Source: MFZZ01 sp964582715
GTDB taxonomy: Bacteria > Patescibacteriota > Microgenomatia > UBA1406 > GWC2-37-13
NCBI GenBank assembly: GCA_964582715.1
Contig: CAZOSM010000002.1
Coordinates: 186,001 to 250,000, forward strand
Direction of reading: 5' to 3'
Length of the DNA stretch: 64,000 nucleotides
Position numbers and translations under genes: made by a program. Shown here piece by piece: positions 36,019-43,943 of this stretch (position 1 is its first letter; each line of letters begins with the position of its first letter). The notes beneath the pieces are model-generated. The model did no database searches, was not told the origin of the DNA, and was given only the letters and a program-made list of their open reading frames with translations.

Positions 36019-36777
36019 ATGTCCCAATACTACAACTCAAATCGTAAGCGAAACCTCTACGACAAGAACTCCGCTAAGCCATTCCGGCTGAGCCGGGGCA
36101 AAATAAGTAACTTTATAGACTGTCCTCGATGTTTTTACTTAGATCGTAAGCTTGGAGTATCACAACCACCAGGCTATCCATTTTCTTTAAACTCTGCAGT
36201 AGATAAACTGCTTAAAAAAGAATTTGATATTCATAGAGCAAAAGGGACCAAACACCCACTTATGAAAAAATACGGATTAGATGCAATCCCACTTGCACAT
36301 GAAAAAATTGACGAATGGCGGAATTCATTAAGTGGAGGAATTACATTTCCAATTGAAGGAACAAATATAGTTATAACCGGTGGTGTAGATGATATCTGGG
36401 TAAATCCACAAGGGGAACTCATTATTGTAGACTACAAAGCAACATCAAAAACAGAAGAAGTGACTTTAGATGCCGAATGGCAAATTGGATACAAAAGGCA
36501 AATGGAAATATACCAATGGCTCTTTAGAAAAAATGGCTTCCAAGTTTCAAATATCGGTTATTTTGTATACTGCAATGGAAATACAGATTCAAAAGCATTT
36601 GACGGAAAACTAGAATTCAGAATAAAACTTATTCCTTATGAAGGAAATACCAATTGGGTAGAGGAGACTATAATGAATGCTATAGATTGTTTAAACAGTA
36701 CAAAATTACCTAAATGTGGAATAGATTGTGATTTTTGTAACTATAGGAAGGCAGTTATTCAGTTCGAAAATGTATAA
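36019..36777 (+). CDS. PD-(D/E)XK nuclease family protein (RecB/Cas4-like)
   Basis: A 252-aa protein. The N-terminal SRGKISNFIDCPRCFYLDRK has Cys before the helix; the nuclease core GGVDDIWVNPQGELIIVDYK has D..DYK; the QIGYKRQMEIYQWLF helix carries the QxxxY motif; a C-terminal CGIDCDFCNYRK adds Cys residues. The pattern resembles Cas4/AddB-type nucleases that bind an Fe-S cluster. It starts 3 bp after the DUF262 fusion gene and is probably in the same operon. No CRISPR array is in view. Confidence 0.82.
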   Translation: MSQYYNSNRKRNLYDKNSAKPFRLSRGKISNFIDCPRCFYLDRKLGVSQPPGYPFSLNSAVDKLLKKEFDIHRAKGTKHPLMKKYGLDAIPLAHEKIDEWRNSLSGGITFPIEGTNIVITGGVDDIWVNPQGELIIVDYKATSKTEEVTLDAEWQIGYKRQMEIYQWLFRKNGFQVSNIGYFVYCNGNTDSKAFDGKLEFRIKLIPYEGNTNWVEETIMNAIDCLNSTKLPKCGIDCDFCNYRKAVIQFENV

Positions 36778-36788
36778 AATATACATAT

Positions 36789-37142
36789 ATGGACCGAGAA
36801 AACATTCATTCTTTTTTCAATCCTGAGCAGTACAAAAATATGCTTGTAGATATTGTGCATAGAGGATCTCTCGACCGGGTGATACAAGGAAAAAAAGGAG
36901 ATGATCCAATCACTATAAAAGATGCTGAGCGCATACAAAAACATATAGAGGATTTAGTGAATGCAGGCATGAATGTAAGGTTTATAGATCAGGAGCTTAT
37001 TTTTGTACCACCAGAAATAGAAATTCCAGTTATAGTGGGAGGTGCTTTTGATAGGCAATGTATTGCAGATTATATTCAATCGGCACAAGAACAAGGGTAT
37101 ACGCCAACAGTTGACCCGATATTGTCTCTGAGGCTCGACTAG
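36789..37142 (+). CDS. Hypothetical protein
   Basis: A 117-aa soluble protein (MDRENIHSFFNPEQYKNMLV...). It has no TM, no cysteine-rich site and no recognised family. TAAAAT at 36775-36780 lies 8 nt before the ATG. It sits between the nuclease and the YgjP-like peptidase gene. Confidence 0.5.
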   Translation: MDRENIHSFFNPEQYKNMLVDIVHRGSLDRVIQGKKGDDPITIKDAERIQKHIEDLVNAGMNVRFIDQELIFVPPEIEIPVIVGGAFDRQCIADYIQSAQEQGYTPTVDPILSLRLD

Positions 37143-37161
37143 GGTACAATCTTCTGTACAA

Positions 37162-37827
37162 ATGGACTCGATTAAAATAAACAATATAATCCGTCAGCGC
37201 CGTAAAACAATGTCTCTCCATATTAATCCCGATGCAACTATCACGGTAAAAGCGCCTTACCTTACACCAGATTTTATAATTAATAGGTTTATTAAAGATA
37301 AAGAGGCTTGGATTAGGTCAAAGCTCCGAGTTATTGAGAAATTTCCTCAACCAACCAAAAGGAAATTCATAGATGATGAAGTGTTTTTGTTTATGGGGAA
37401 AGAATATAAACTTAAAATTGCTCATATTGAAGATATTGAACTTAAAGATCATCTCTATTTTCCATTTAAGAACAAACGTACAATACAGAAACGACTTCTG
37501 GAATGGTATAAAGCACATGCTGTAACGACTATTACCAAGCAGGTAGAGGAGTATGCTCAGCTTATGGATGTTTCTTATAAAAGTATTGGTCTTTCTTACG
37601 CAAAAAAGAGGTGGGGAGCCTGTTCCCACACAGATGAGCTTACTTTTAACTGGCGGCTTATTATGGCACCACTCAACATCATTGATTATGTAGTAGTGCA
37701 TGAGCTGGCCCACACCATAGAAAAAAATCATTCCAAAGACTTTTGGGAGATTGTAAAGAGGTACTGTCCAGATTATAAAGTGAGGAGAAGATGGCTTAAC
37801 ACGCGGGGAAATGCTTTTGAGATATAA
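37162..37827 (+). CDS. YgjP-like metallopeptidase (DUF45, M48-related)
   Basis: A 221-aa protein. It has the N-terminal NNIIRQRRKTMSLHINPDAT pattern and the zinc motif VVHELAHTIEKNHSKDFWEI near residue 175 (HELAH with downstream His). RWGACSHTDELTFNWRLI near 150 is also diagnostic of YgjP/DUF45. These genes are often found beside type I restriction genes; the role is unclear. A TACAAT at 37145-37150 lies 11 nt before the ATG. Confidence 0.88.
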   Translation: MDSIKINNIIRQRRKTMSLHINPDATITVKAPYLTPDFIINRFIKDKEAWIRSKLRVIEKFPQPTKRKFIDDEVFLFMGKEYKLKIAHIEDIELKDHLYFPFKNKRTIQKRLLEWYKAHAVTTITKQVEEYAQLMDVSYKSIGLSYAKKRWGACSHTDELTFNWRLIMAPLNIIDYVVVHELAHTIEKNHSKDFWEIVKRYCPDYKVRRRWLNTRGNAFEI

Positions 37828-37864
37828 GGTATACTGGTAAAAAGTTAACACATTTAATTTATGT

Positions 37865-38296
37865 ATGAAAAAAGAAGATATATTTCTTGTACTGGGAATC
37901 ATTACTTTAATCGGTTTTTTTATAGGTACATTTTACCTTATGCAAATGCCTCCAGAAGAAGAGGCAACAACCAATACGCCCCAACAACAAATCTCACTTC
38001 CTCCGCAGGATGGAAACTTTAACCCCAATTATGGTGAACTGACAGAAGATCAAATTCAAATTGCAGATATTGCAATAGGGAACTTACTAAATAGTTCTGA
38101 AGGAGTTACTCCTCCCATGATAACGGTACAAAGTTTTGAGGCACAGCAGTTCCCGAATGCAGCACTTGGGTGTCCTCAAGAAGGGCAGATGTATGCAGAA
38201 GTAGTAACAGATGGATACCAGGTGATACTCGAAGCTCAAGGCCAGACATATGATTACCGCCTTACAGATCAGGAAAATGTAATTTTATGTGAGTAG
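37865..38296 (+). CDS. Hypothetical membrane-anchored protein
   Basis: A 143-aa protein with an N-terminal TM helix (residues about 7-26), a Pro/Gln/Thr-rich linker (PPEEEATTNTPQQQISLPPQ), and a small C-terminal domain with two cysteines (GCPQEG and the last-but-one residue). It is probably exposed outside the membrane. No family is recognised. A strong rho-independent terminator follows. Confidence 0.55.
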   Translation: MKKEDIFLVLGIITLIGFFIGTFYLMQMPPEEEATTNTPQQQISLPPQDGNFNPNYGELTEDQIQIADIAIGNLLNSSEGVTPPMITVQSFEAQQFPNAALGCPQEGQMYAEVVTDGYQVILEAQGQTYDYRLTDQENVILCE

Positions 38297-38317
38297 TAAA
38301 TTTTTTGAAAGAATAGG

Positions 38318-38355
38318 GGGCGTTCCGGGCAATATCTGCCCGGAACGCCCTTTTT
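38318..38355 (+). terminator. Rho-independent terminator
   Basis: A 13-bp perfect stem GGGCGTTCCGGGC (38318-38330) / GCCCGGAACGCCC (38338-38350), loop AATATCT, followed by TTTTT (38351-38355). It ends the 143-aa gene on the plus strand and also lies directly after the stop of the minus-strand 59-aa gene. Confidence 0.88.
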
Positions 38356-38360
38356 AGATG

Positions 38361-38540
38361 TTAGGCGATGTTGCCTCGTCCGTGGTGGGCCGGTACGTGG
38401 TTGCACTGGCTACGCAGCGGAACCTTTGAAAACACCTGTTCATTAGGGTGGCGCTTTCGTCGTTTGGACAGCCTCCTTAGATATTTTGTACCTCGAACTC
38501 TCTGAGGCTTCATCAAAAAAAATGTCAATGCAAACCACAT
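38361..38540 (-). CDS. Small basic protein (59 aa) with SD-led start
   Basis: Translates to MWFALTFFLMKPQRVRG..., with a short hydrophobic N-terminus and a very basic middle (YLRRLSKRRKRHP). A perfect Shine-Dalgarno AAAGGAGG lies 5 nt before ATG 38540. A TATAAT on the minus strand (38605-38610) gives a leader of about 60 nt that contains a tiny upstream ORF. The terminator hairpin at 38318-38355 follows. No homologue is recognised. The frame extends to 38624, but the SD decides the start. Confidence 0.6.
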   Translation of the reverse strand: MWFALTFFLMKPQRVRGTKYLRRLSKRRKRHPNEQVFSKVPLRSQCNHVPAHHGRGNIA

Positions 38541-38617
38541 ACGATCCTCCTTTGGAATTGAAGGGTTTATAAGGAGTGTCCCATGCTTCTCGGAACACGA
38601 AGGAATTATACTACAAT

Positions 38618-39313
38618 TTAACAACCCAATGCTTGTCTACAAGCGGCTGCCGATTCTCCTGCCTGGTCGCAAGTGGCACACTGAGCTGCTTTCATATCTG
38701 AGCTTTCTGCTTCAAGCTCCATTGTTTGCGCATCTTCTGGCATCATTTGCTGTAACTGTTCCATCTGCTGAGTCATATCTATAAATGTAATATCCGATGG
38801 AGGAGTGAAAACACTGTTATCTACATTCCAATTGCTGCAGTTATATTCAACTTCCTGATTTGGATCAAATTGCTGCTGATAATCTTCTTGTTGTGAAGAT
38901 TCAATTTCTTCTTCAATATCCTCTTGTAGAGCATCAGTAACTGCCATTTTTACACCTTGAGGCATATTTGAAGTCCAACTGTACATATACTCAGAATCAA
39001 AAATCATACTTCCGGTATATGCTCCCATTTCTGGCTGGTTTCCGCTAAAATCTGTTCTGACTTTTCCATCTGCCGTATAAGAAGTTCCTTCAACAGATCC
39101 ATTATCATCTGAATAACTAAATGTACACATCTGACTGGTGCCCATATTCATGAGCTCTTTTAAAGACATCATTTTTGTTTCACCACTACCGGCCATCTTT
39201 TTGCCCGCTACATCGATCAAACTATTTCCAGATCTGCTTTGCATAAAGAAATAGCCTCCTGCTGCTGCAATAATAACGATAATAACGCCGATTATGAGTG
39301 ATGTATTTTTCAT
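38618..39313 (-). CDS. Hypothetical membrane-anchored protein with Cys-rich tail
   Basis: A 231-aa protein with an N-terminal TM helix (residues about 5-24). A middle domain with EGTSYTADGKVRTDF resembles beta-strand-rich secreted proteins. An acidic Gln-rich region follows, and the C-terminal tail has four cysteines (QCATCDQ...ACRQALGC) that may form disulfides or bind metal. No family is assigned. TAGAAT on the minus strand lies 9 nt before the ATG. Confidence 0.55.
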   Translation of the reverse strand: MKNTSLIIGVIIVIIAAAGGYFFMQSRSGNSLIDVAGKKMAGSGETKMMSLKELMNMGTSQMCTFSYSDDNGSVEGTSYTADGKVRTDFSGNQPEMGAYTGSMIFDSEYMYSWTSNMPQGVKMAVTDALQEDIEEEIESSQQEDYQQQFDPNQEVEYNCSNWNVDNSVFTPPSDITFIDMTQQMEQLQQMMPEDAQTMELEAESSDMKAAQCATCDQAGESAAACRQALGC

Positions 39314-39379
39314 ATAGACTTCATTCTAGAACAAAAAGACTGTCGGTTCAAGCCATATATAAACATGGCACATATAAAT

Positions 39380-40078
39380 TTACATACGAAAAGTGCAGAA
39401 GGCATCTACAATACCATCTATCTGATGCCATCCGTTACTAGAACCCATATCTCCGTATATTGCCCGGATAAGACCTCTTTTGCTTGTCGCGGCGTTACGA
39501 ATAAACTCAGGAGTTCTGAGGATCATCTGAGTATTTGGGTCAAACTGTGAGATATATTCTTGAGCTGCAATGGGAGAAAATAGGGTATCCGAATATACCC
39601 AAAGCTGAAATAATGTATCTACCGTATGATGTACTGCGGTTGCGCTTCCGTCTAGTACAATTCTTTTATCATCGATCCAATCGTACACATCTTCCATTCT
39701 ATCCAGTAAATTTTTCTTAATAAACCTGTTTACTTTACTGGTATTCGGCAATACCTTTATTGTAGCGGTATCATACCCAAGTAACGCTCTAAGTTCTGCC
39801 CCTGTTTCTGTACCACCTGTGATTTCAAGCTGCATATCTCCTTTGGAACCAGTTGGTGAAGGCTTTACATCATATACCCAGTCAGCAAATGTATCACTCG
39901 CAAGTAAAGAAGCAACATTTCGTACATAACCTGGTAACTCTACATCTGACTGTTCTTGAGGTTCACCATTAGCTGCCGGATCAAAATGTCGTGATATTTC
40001 AGAAAAAGTTGCCGTACTTCTTCTTGCTGAATGTATATCTTGTAATCGTTGTATAAAACTACCGTGCTCTGGAGGCAT
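39380..40078 (-). CDS. Hypothetical soluble protein
   Basis: A 232-aa protein without TM helices or signal peptide (MPPEHGSFIQRLQDIHSARR...). No family is recognised. The region upstream of its start contains two small inverted repeats shared with the divergent nuclease gene. Confidence 0.5.
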   Translation of the reverse strand: MPPEHGSFIQRLQDIHSARRSTATFSEISRHFDPAANGEPQEQSDVELPGYVRNVASLLASDTFADWVYDVKPSPTGSKGDMQLEITGGTETGAELRALLGYDTATIKVLPNTSKVNRFIKKNLLDRMEDVYDWIDDKRIVLDGSATAVHHTVDTLFQLWVYSDTLFSPIAAQEYISQFDPNTQMILRTPEFIRNAATSKRGLIRAIYGDMGSSNGWHQIDGIVDAFCTFRM

Positions 40079-40095
40079 AAAAACACACTATATAA

Positions 40096-40190
40096 TTGAA
40101 TTCACTTGAATTCAATAGATCAAACTCAATCTGTATGTCCCATGTATGTAACTTTGAGGTGGCATGATATGTAATTACTTCTTACGTAAT
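40096..40190. promoter_or_regulatory. Divergent intergenic region with two inverted repeats
   Basis: A perfect 8-bp hairpin TTGAATTC (40096-40103) / GAATTCAA (40108-40115), and further on AATTAC / GTAATT at about 40172-40190. They lie between the minus-strand 232-aa gene and the plus-strand nuclease gene. They could be operators; no regulator is adjacent. Confidence 0.35.
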
Positions 40191-40219
40191 TCACTATTTC
40201 TACGATATAATGAGTTACT

Positions 40220-41089
40220 ATGGCCACCGATAAATACTCTGCAGTCTGGATTTCTCATACTTCTATCAATGACTACCTCCATTGTAAACGGGCATATTAT
40301 CTAAAGAATATATATAAAGATCCCAAAACAAACCACAAAATAAAAGTAATGTCACCTCCTTTAGCTCTTGGTCAGGCTGTTCATGAAGTTATAGAATCTC
40401 TTTCTGTACTTCCTGTTGCGGAACGTTTTAAAGAATTACTCACAGAAAAATATGAACGCGCCTGGCAGAAAGTTTCGGGGAAAAATGGTGGATTTCTCGA
40501 TGATGTCACAGAAGGCCGTTATAAAGAGCGGGGGAGAGAAATGATAAGCCGTATCGTTAAAAATCCGGGCCCCATTGCCAATAAAGCAGTAAAAATTAAA
40601 GAAGATTTACCACATTACTGGCTTTCTGAGGATGATGGTATTATTTTATGCGGCAAAATAGACTGGCTTGAGTATATTCCAGAAACAGACAGTGTACATA
40701 TTATCGACTTCAAGACCGGTAAAAATGATGAAGCACCAGATTCTTTGCAGCTTTGTATTTATTATCTTTTAGTAAAAAACACACAGCACAGACCAATTGC
40801 AAAAGTAAGTTACTGGTATTTGGAACGAAACGATGAACTTACTGAAATTACTTTGCCAGAAGAGAAGGTATGTATAGACAGGCTCATGTCTATTGCACTC
40901 GAGATTAAATTAACAAGACAGCTTAAAAAGTTCGATTGTGAACGAGAAGGCGGTTGTGAATACTGTAAACCAATAGAAGCTGTATTACGAGGTGAAGCAG
41001 AGTATGTTGGAGTCGATGGATATGGAGCAGATGTATATATTCTTGATCCTTCTTTAGTACCTTTGGAAGATAAAAGCGAAATTTTATAA
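40220..41089 (+). CDS. PD-(D/E)XK nuclease family protein (RecB-like), second copy
   Basis: A 289-aa protein. N-terminal SHTSINDYLHCKRAYYLKNI; nuclease core CGKIDWLEYIPETDSVHIID followed by FKTGK (D..DxK); then DSLQLCIYYLLV with the QxxxY-type helix, and a C-terminal CEREGGCEYC cluster. Same architecture as the nuclease at 36 kb (four-Cys, Cas4-like), but too divergent to be a recent copy. TATAAT at 40206-40211 lies 8 nt before the ATG. Confidence 0.82.
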   Translation: MATDKYSAVWISHTSINDYLHCKRAYYLKNIYKDPKTNHKIKVMSPPLALGQAVHEVIESLSVLPVAERFKELLTEKYERAWQKVSGKNGGFLDDVTEGRYKERGREMISRIVKNPGPIANKAVKIKEDLPHYWLSEDDGIILCGKIDWLEYIPETDSVHIIDFKTGKNDEAPDSLQLCIYYLLVKNTQHRPIAKVSYWYLERNDELTEITLPEEKVCIDRLMSIALEIKLTRQLKKFDCEREGGCEYCKPIEAVLRGEAEYVGVDGYGADVYILDPSLVPLEDKSEIL

Positions 41090-41093
41090 AAGA

Positions 41094-41172
41094 CTCCGGC
41101 ACTGCGGAGCAGCGAACACTTCGCCCGAGCAGCGTATGCTACTCGTTAAAAATGAACACCACTCCACAGTGC
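41094..41172. repeat. Multi-hairpin intergenic element
   Basis: The 79-bp segment folds in a branched way. An outer stem GCACTGCGGAG (41099-41109) with CTCCACAGTGC (41162-41172) has one mismatch. Inner hairpins are GCGAA-CAC-TTCGC (41112-41124) and CGAGCAGC / GCTACTCG (41126-41145, one mismatch). CTCCG (41094-41098) can instead pair with CGGAG (41105-41109), excluding the outer stem. It lies between convergent genes without a U-tract. Confidence 0.5.
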
Positions 41173-41175
41173 TTG

Positions 41176-41193
41176 CGATAGACTAATCTATCG
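41176..41193 (-). terminator. Short hairpin overlapping the stop codon
   Basis: CGATAGA (41176-41182) / TCTATCG (41187-41193) with loop CTAA; the loop bases include the stop of the minus-strand secreted-protein gene. It could form part of the mRNA 3' end. Confidence 0.4.
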
Positions 41194-41494
41194 TTCTCCA
41201 GTTGACCTCCCCTGTTGTGGGGAATTGAGCACTTTGGCCTGGAATGAGGATAAATTCTTCCTTTCCTTTTTGCCAGACCTTGATGGAACTCATTTTCCCA
41301 TTAACAACAATGATGCCGTTAACAGGAGTTGTAAAACTCCCACTTCTACAATGGCTCTCATTCAACGATACCGAACTCACTTGTTCGGCGTTGAACTGAG
41401 AGGAGCACTTAGTCGAACTGATTTGCCCTGCTGTAGGACAAACCCCAAAGACATAGAGCAGAACCCCAATAGACATCAAAATAATTGACTTCAT
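41183..41494 (-). CDS. Small secreted protein with SD-led start
   Basis: A 103-aa protein with an N-terminal signal peptide (KSIILMSIGVLLYVFG) and several cysteines. The mature part (VNGIIVVNGKMSSIKVWQKG) appears beta-rich. A strong Shine-Dalgarno AGGAGG lies 5 nt before ATG 41494. A minus-strand TATAAT (41546-41551) gives a leader of about 45 nt. No family is recognised. Hairpins follow its stop. Confidence 0.6.
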   Translation of the reverse strand: MKSIILMSIGVLLYVFGVCPTAGQISSTKCSSQFNAEQVSSVSLNESHCRSGSFTTPVNGIIVVNGKMSSIKVWQKGKEEFILIPGQSAQFPTTGEVNWRTID

Positions 41495-41600
41495 TCGTTC
41501 CTCCTAGGTTAAAAGTTGCTCCAAAAATACACACTGGATATGTATATTATATCAATACTATAGGTAATTTTCTAGATCGAAGCTTCAAATGAAGTATTCT

Positions 41601-42362
41601 TTAAGCAGATCTTTCTAAAAGGACATATTTCTCAATAATTTCTACCAAACCCTCTTCTTCAACATGCTTTGTAACTATATCTGCCTTTTCTTTAATAACA
41701 TCCTCACCGTTTTCTAAAGAAACCTTTAAGCCAGCATACTCAAACATAGGCAAGTCAAACCCAGTGTCTCCAACTGCAATTGTTTCTTCTTTTGTAATAC
41801 CCATCTTTTCTTGAATAAACTTGAGGCCATTACCTTTATTAGCATCCCGGTGAAACACCAAAACACCGCACCAGTCATAATTCTGCCAATGCCTGCCAAC
41901 GTATATATAATATTCTGTAGGAAGGTTTAGGATTGCTTCTCTGAGCATATGACCTTGCACATAATCGTGACAGGTAAATGAAAGCCCTGTGACAATACCT
42001 TCTGACGTGTCCATTTCTTCGTTGATCCAATGACTGTCTATACAAAAACCTACTTCAGCAAAATAAGGATTAGTTACATCAAGAAGCTCCTGTACTTCAA
42101 CCTGCGGAATATGTAAATTAAATAAAATATTTCCTTCTGGATCTATTACTTTTGCACCATTTTCTATCACATGATAGGCAGGTGGGCACTCAAGGAGATC
42201 GATCATTATTTCCTGATCATGTTTGGAACGGGCACTTACTAAAGATACATTTATTTTCTTTGCAGCTTCTTGAATAGCTTTTTTAGTCCGTGGCGAAACT
42301 TCATCTGAACCTTCTACCACAATTGTTCCATCGATATCAAGAGCAAGGAGCTTGTATTTCAT
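41601..42362 (-). CDS. HAD superfamily hydrolase (Cof-type)
   Basis: A 253-aa protein. Motif I is LLALDIDGTIV at the N-terminus (nucleophile DxDGT), motif II is SARSKHD near residue 44, a Lys lies in the KGNGLKFI region near 198, and motif IV is AVGDTGFDLPMF near 218. Cof-type phosphatases dephosphorylate sugar phosphates or phosphonates; the substrate is unknown. TATAAA on the minus strand (42369-42374) ends 6 nt before the ATG. Confidence 0.85.
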   Translation of the reverse strand: MKYKLLALDIDGTIVVEGSDEVSPRTKKAIQEAAKKINVSLVSARSKHDQEIMIDLLECPPAYHVIENGAKVIDPEGNILFNLHIPQVEVQELLDVTNPYFAEVGFCIDSHWINEEMDTSEGIVTGLSFTCHDYVQGHMLREAILNLPTEYYIYVGRHWQNYDWCGVLVFHRDANKGNGLKFIQEKMGITKEETIAVGDTGFDLPMFEYAGLKVSLENGEDVIKEKADIVTKHVEEEGLVEIIEKYVLLERSA

Positions 42363-42450
42363 GACTCATTTATATCATACATATTGAGAAAACACAAAGA
42401 TACGCTTAGACCTTTCCTAAAATCTAATCTTATGCTATAGTATTAACCCT

Positions 42451-43713
42451 ATGAACCTATACGAAGAAGTAGAGGTACCAACGAATCTTTCTTCTGAGCA
42501 ACTTATTGCTCAACAAATAACAGAGATGTCTGAAGAAAAGAGAAATGAACTGCTTGCACTTTCTCCTCAACAACTCGAGGAACAATATCCAGGCTTTCTT
42601 TCGGGTGAACGAGTACATAAATGTTATACAGAACAAGCATTCCTTCCTTCTAGTGAATTCATAAATGCATCGTTATATGCTGGTCAGGAAGATTTTGAAG
42701 GTCTACAAAAATACACCTACACACATATCGGATCACTTTCTGTTAAGTTAACCGATGAAACTCCAGAAAAGCATACTCAAACATTGGCGGTGCCCTTAGA
42801 TAATATCCAGAAGGCATTGGGGATGGTAGAACGTTTTATGGAAGAAGATATGAGACGGACAGGAGAACCAGGCATTGCTCATATTTATAGAAGTATCTTA
42901 CGCACCACAGAAATTATTGAGCATTACAACAATCTTCATAATACACATGGGGCAAATACAAAAATAACGCCTGAAATAGCTGAAATCATGCATTTAGCTT
43001 CTATCCTGCATGATTTTGTAGAAGATAGCATAGAAGAAGGTACAAAAAATAGTCAACGCGGTATTGTGAAAGCTTTTTATGATAATTCACCCACAGATGA
43101 GAAGGATAATAGTGGTTTATATATCAGAAGAGCATTATATAGAAATCGTGAAAACAGGTTTTTACACGCCATTGAGAGTGATATTTTTTTGCCTATAAAA
43201 GGCTCAAATCTTAAGTATTTAGAAAATGCACTGAATGCTCTCAATTCCAACAATGTCGATCCTCGTGCAATCATTAATCATCTGCTCGGAAGAGTATACC
43301 AGGAGTATTCCAGAATTTACCTTATGGATACCGACCAGGATACATTATCGGGAGTGCCTATATTTATTAAAACGGGTGCCGACAGGCCAGATAATTTAGC
43401 AACTTATTTTTTCCTTCAAAATAAAGAAGGGAGACTGGAAGCAATGCCAGTAAATCGATTAATAAGAAAATATCAAGAAAACCTGACTATGTTTAATAAT
43501 GCTGAACTTCATATGCTAAACGATGGACCCAAATTATTCTCTTCACGAGATATATTTCACCTATCAGGAGAAGAAGATGAAAGTGACATAGAGCAGAGCC
43601 CAAGCAACTTACATTTCTTTCCTTCACGCTGGGCAAAACTAGGACTTCTTGGACTTACTCCAGACCAAATGTATCGTATCCCGGCAGGTGGCGGACTTCC
43701 ACAGATCATTTAG
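42451..43713 (+). CDS. Hypothetical protein with HD-domain-like segment
   Basis: A 420-aa soluble protein. The segment EIMHLASILHDFVEDSIEEG near residues 178-197 resembles the His-Asp core of HD-type phosphohydrolases (e.g. the RelA/SpoT HD fold), but the remaining ligands are not clear. No TM or signal peptide. No other domain is recognised. TAGTAT at 42438-42443 lies 7 nt before the ATG. Followed by the FMN riboswitch. Confidence 0.5.
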   Translation: MNLYEEVEVPTNLSSEQLIAQQITEMSEEKRNELLALSPQQLEEQYPGFLSGERVHKCYTEQAFLPSSEFINASLYAGQEDFEGLQKYTYTHIGSLSVKLTDETPEKHTQTLAVPLDNIQKALGMVERFMEEDMRRTGEPGIAHIYRSILRTTEIIEHYNNLHNTHGANTKITPEIAEIMHLASILHDFVEDSIEEGTKNSQRGIVKAFYDNSPTDEKDNSGLYIRRALYRNRENRFLHAIESDIFLPIKGSNLKYLENALNALNSNNVDPRAIINHLLGRVYQEYSRIYLMDTDQDTLSGVPIFIKTGADRPDNLATYFFLQNKEGRLEAMPVNRLIRKYQENLTMFNNAELHMLNDGPKLFSSRDIFHLSGEEDESDIEQSPSNLHFFPSRWAKLGLLGLTPDQMYRIPAGGGLPQII

Positions 43714-43735
43714 TTGCAGATTATTAACTACTTGC

Positions 43736-43741
43736 TATAAT
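43736..43741 (+). promoter_or_regulatory. Extended -10 promoter of the FMN riboswitch mRNA
   Basis: TGC TATAAT has its hexamer at 43736-43741 and places the transcription start at about 43748, the first bases of the riboswitch aptamer. Directly downstream of the 420-aa gene. Confidence 0.65.
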
Positions 43742-43747
43742 GTTCGT

Positions 43748-43886
43748 ATCCTTCAGGGTAGGGTGCAATTCCCAATCGGTGGTATAGCCCACGAGCGGAG
43801 CTTATCGCAATGATAAGTGATGCAGGATTCGGTGAGTCCAAAAGACAACTCCGAGGCCGACGGTATAGTCCGGATGAAAGAAGGTA
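43748..43886 (+). promoter_or_regulatory. FMN riboswitch (RFN element)
   Basis: All conserved blocks of the aptamer are present in order: CCTTCAGGGTAGGGTGCAAT, CGGTGGTATAGCCCACGAGC, a variable stem-loop, GATTCGGTGAGTCC, CCGAGGCCGACGGTATAG and TCCGGATGAAAGAAGG. After it, ACCTC (43885-43889) and GAGGT (43916-43920) could form the expression-platform helix. It binds FMN and shuts off the downstream gene. Confidence 0.93.
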
Positions 43887-43943
43887 CCTCCCTTTATTGT
43901 GGTGGCTTTCTCCCTGAGGTCATTATTAATTATTAATTTATAT

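Noticed and set aside
41101..41145. Repeated hairpins looked like a CRISPR-type array
   Set aside because: Unit sequences differ, spacing is not regular and no spacer pattern is present.
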